Of a stretch of DNA of 64,000 bases, positions 63,031 to 64,000 are shown in pieces. The DNA is from Cyprinodon diabolis. Taxonomy: Eukaryota > Chordata > Actinopteri > Cyprinodontiformes > Cyprinodontidae. The notes below the pieces were generated by a model. The model did no database searches. It was not told where the DNA came from and saw only the letters and a list, made by a program, of their open reading frames with translations. Position numbers and translations under genes: made by a program. The stretch spans positions 47,328,385 to 47,392,384 of the forward strand of contig CM060070.1 of NCBI GenBank assembly GCA_030533445.1. The letters run 5' to 3'. Within the stretch, counting starts at the first letter, position 1. Every line of letters begins with the position of its first letter.

Positions 63031-63756
63031 TGGGCTGCAGATATGATGTACCCTCCGGATGTGTGTCTTTGTGTTGCAAGACATCAATAGATGAAGAATG
63101 AACATATCATGGTGTACCTGTATCCTCCTGACTTGTTACCTTAATAAATAAGTTTAGTTACGAAACCAAGTTTCTTCATTAAGATTAGAAACATTACCGG
63201 TTTGTACTTACAAGGAATTTGACTTGATGTTGCAGACAAATTAGATATATACAGGGTATAGAATCTAAAGCTATATACAATATAAAACATACAATATACT
63301 AAAGTGTAAAGCTATAAACAGAGTTGACTGTGTGCTAATATAAAAGCCTTTAGTACATATTTATGTAACAGAGATACAGTCCTGGGACATGCTGAGCTGG
63401 TGTCTGGGATGTGTTGGGCTACATTCAGAGCATACAGTCATTCATCTAGAGTGCAGAATAGAGGACAATGCACTTTCTGAACACTGTGATTGAATAATTC
63501 TGTCAATTTTTCAGTTTCAGACTTTTTTCTAACAGATGCAGCTGCTTTTTGCTTGTTAGCTGGTTTGGCTATTGTCATTGTTATGTGTGTAAAGCATAGC
63601 CAAGGAAGGAACACTTCAAATATAATTTTCTTTGTTTGTATGAACAGCATACAACCTTAAAATGTTGTTTTTATTGTATTTGTTTATTTTTTTGTATTTT
63701 ATTTATTAATAAAAAAATTTCAGTTAAATTTTGGGGTCTTTGTTTTTATCCTTGTG

Positions 63757-63838
63757 GTATCGAAAATTATATCGAGTATCAAAGATTTTCCTGAGTATCG
63801 GCATTGAATAGAAAATTTTAGTATCGTGACAACCCTAG
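63757..63838. mobile_element. GTATCG-rich interspersed repeat end
   Basis: Repeated GTATCG/TATCGAG motifs (GGTATCGAAAATTATATCG, GAGTATCGGCATTG) lead to TAGTATCGTGACAACCCTAG. This ending is familiar from dispersed repeats in fish genomes. No coding capacity is visible. The family is not assigned. Confidence 0.45.
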
Positions 63839-63954
63839 TAGAAGCACCTGCAGCAGTGGGCCCAGGAAGAACTTACCCTTGGTTCTGAACCCAAGTAGAG
63901 TTTAGTCATTGGTTTTCCATTGATTCTCGATAACAGGTACGCAACAACGGTCTT

Positions 63955-64000
63955 CAAGTGCCACTATCCTGCAGGTTTTGCATGCATCCCTGCTCCTATA
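63955..64000. mobile_element. Partial teleost repeat at the window end
   Basis: GTGCCACTATCCTGCAGG followed by TTTTGCATGCATCCCTGCTCC is the start of a short dispersed repeat often seen in teleost introns. The copy is cut by the window edge. It also holds TGCATGCATG, which contains an RBFOX-type TGCATG motif, but 2.5 kb from the nearest exon. Confidence 0.45.

Larger units (their letters stand above)
61423..64000 (+). other. Start of the intron after the Ig2 exon
   Basis: The donor is GTAAGA at 61423 and no acceptor-linked exon follows in the window. I looked for the 12-nt meB mini-exon (Glu-Leu-Arg-Glu in phase 1) and for the Ig3 start (V-R-R-V-x-P-R-F) and found neither, so the intron continues beyond 64000. 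It carries palindromes, a short acidic ORF, a LINE fragment and other repeat remnants, listed separately. The AT-rich stretch at 63121-63756 shows nothing I can name. Confidence 0.7.

Noticed and set aside
62836..63090. 84-codon plus-strand frame
   Set aside because: It is the reverse-strand shadow of the LINE reverse-transcriptase fragment.
63438..63650. 70-codon minus-strand frame near the window end
   Set aside because: AT-rich intron sequence with a Lys/Phe-rich translation and no domain.

Overview
The window is vertebrate genomic DNA, most likely from a teleost fish. Two things support this: a recognisable exon of a LAR-type receptor protein tyrosine phosphatase with vertebrate splice sites, and several interspersed repeats of kinds common in teleost introns. 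There are no bacterial-type genes, operons or CRISPR loci.

Layout. Positions 1-59324 are one unbroken tandem array of a short monomer: 25 bp, with a common 23-bp variant and many point variants, roughly 2,400 copies. The array runs off the left edge. It is organised into nested, near-identical higher-order blocks (tandem or interleaved copies about 1.8, 2.4, 3.3, 3.6, 3.9, 5.8-6.0, 9.6 and 12.3 kb apart). It ends abruptly at about 59324 after a short zone of degenerate monomers. The many roughly 64-codon open frames on its minus strand are by-products of the repeat, not genes.

Positions 59325-64000 are single-copy intron and exon sequence on the + strand of the phosphatase gene. An 18-nt microexon at 59779-59796 adds Gly-Gly-Thr-Pro-Ile-Arg in frame. 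It matches the alternatively spliced meA mini-exon (GGTPIR part) of PTPRD-like receptors. A 111-nt phase-1/phase-1 exon at 61312-61422 encodes the end of the second Ig domain. The upstream intron therefore holds at least 59 kb of satellite, ending only 454 bp before a regulated synaptic microexon. I regard this as the most interesting point of the window.

The downstream intron contains a short acidic ORF resembling the N-terminus of fish P2X7-like multicopy proteins (62016-62306), a broken antisense LINE reverse-transcriptase fragment (about 62850-63030) and several old repeat fragments. The neighbouring PTPRD exons (meA ESI part, meB, Ig3) were not found here. All copy and breakpoint positions in the array come from reading by eye and are good to a few tens of bases unless stated otherwise.
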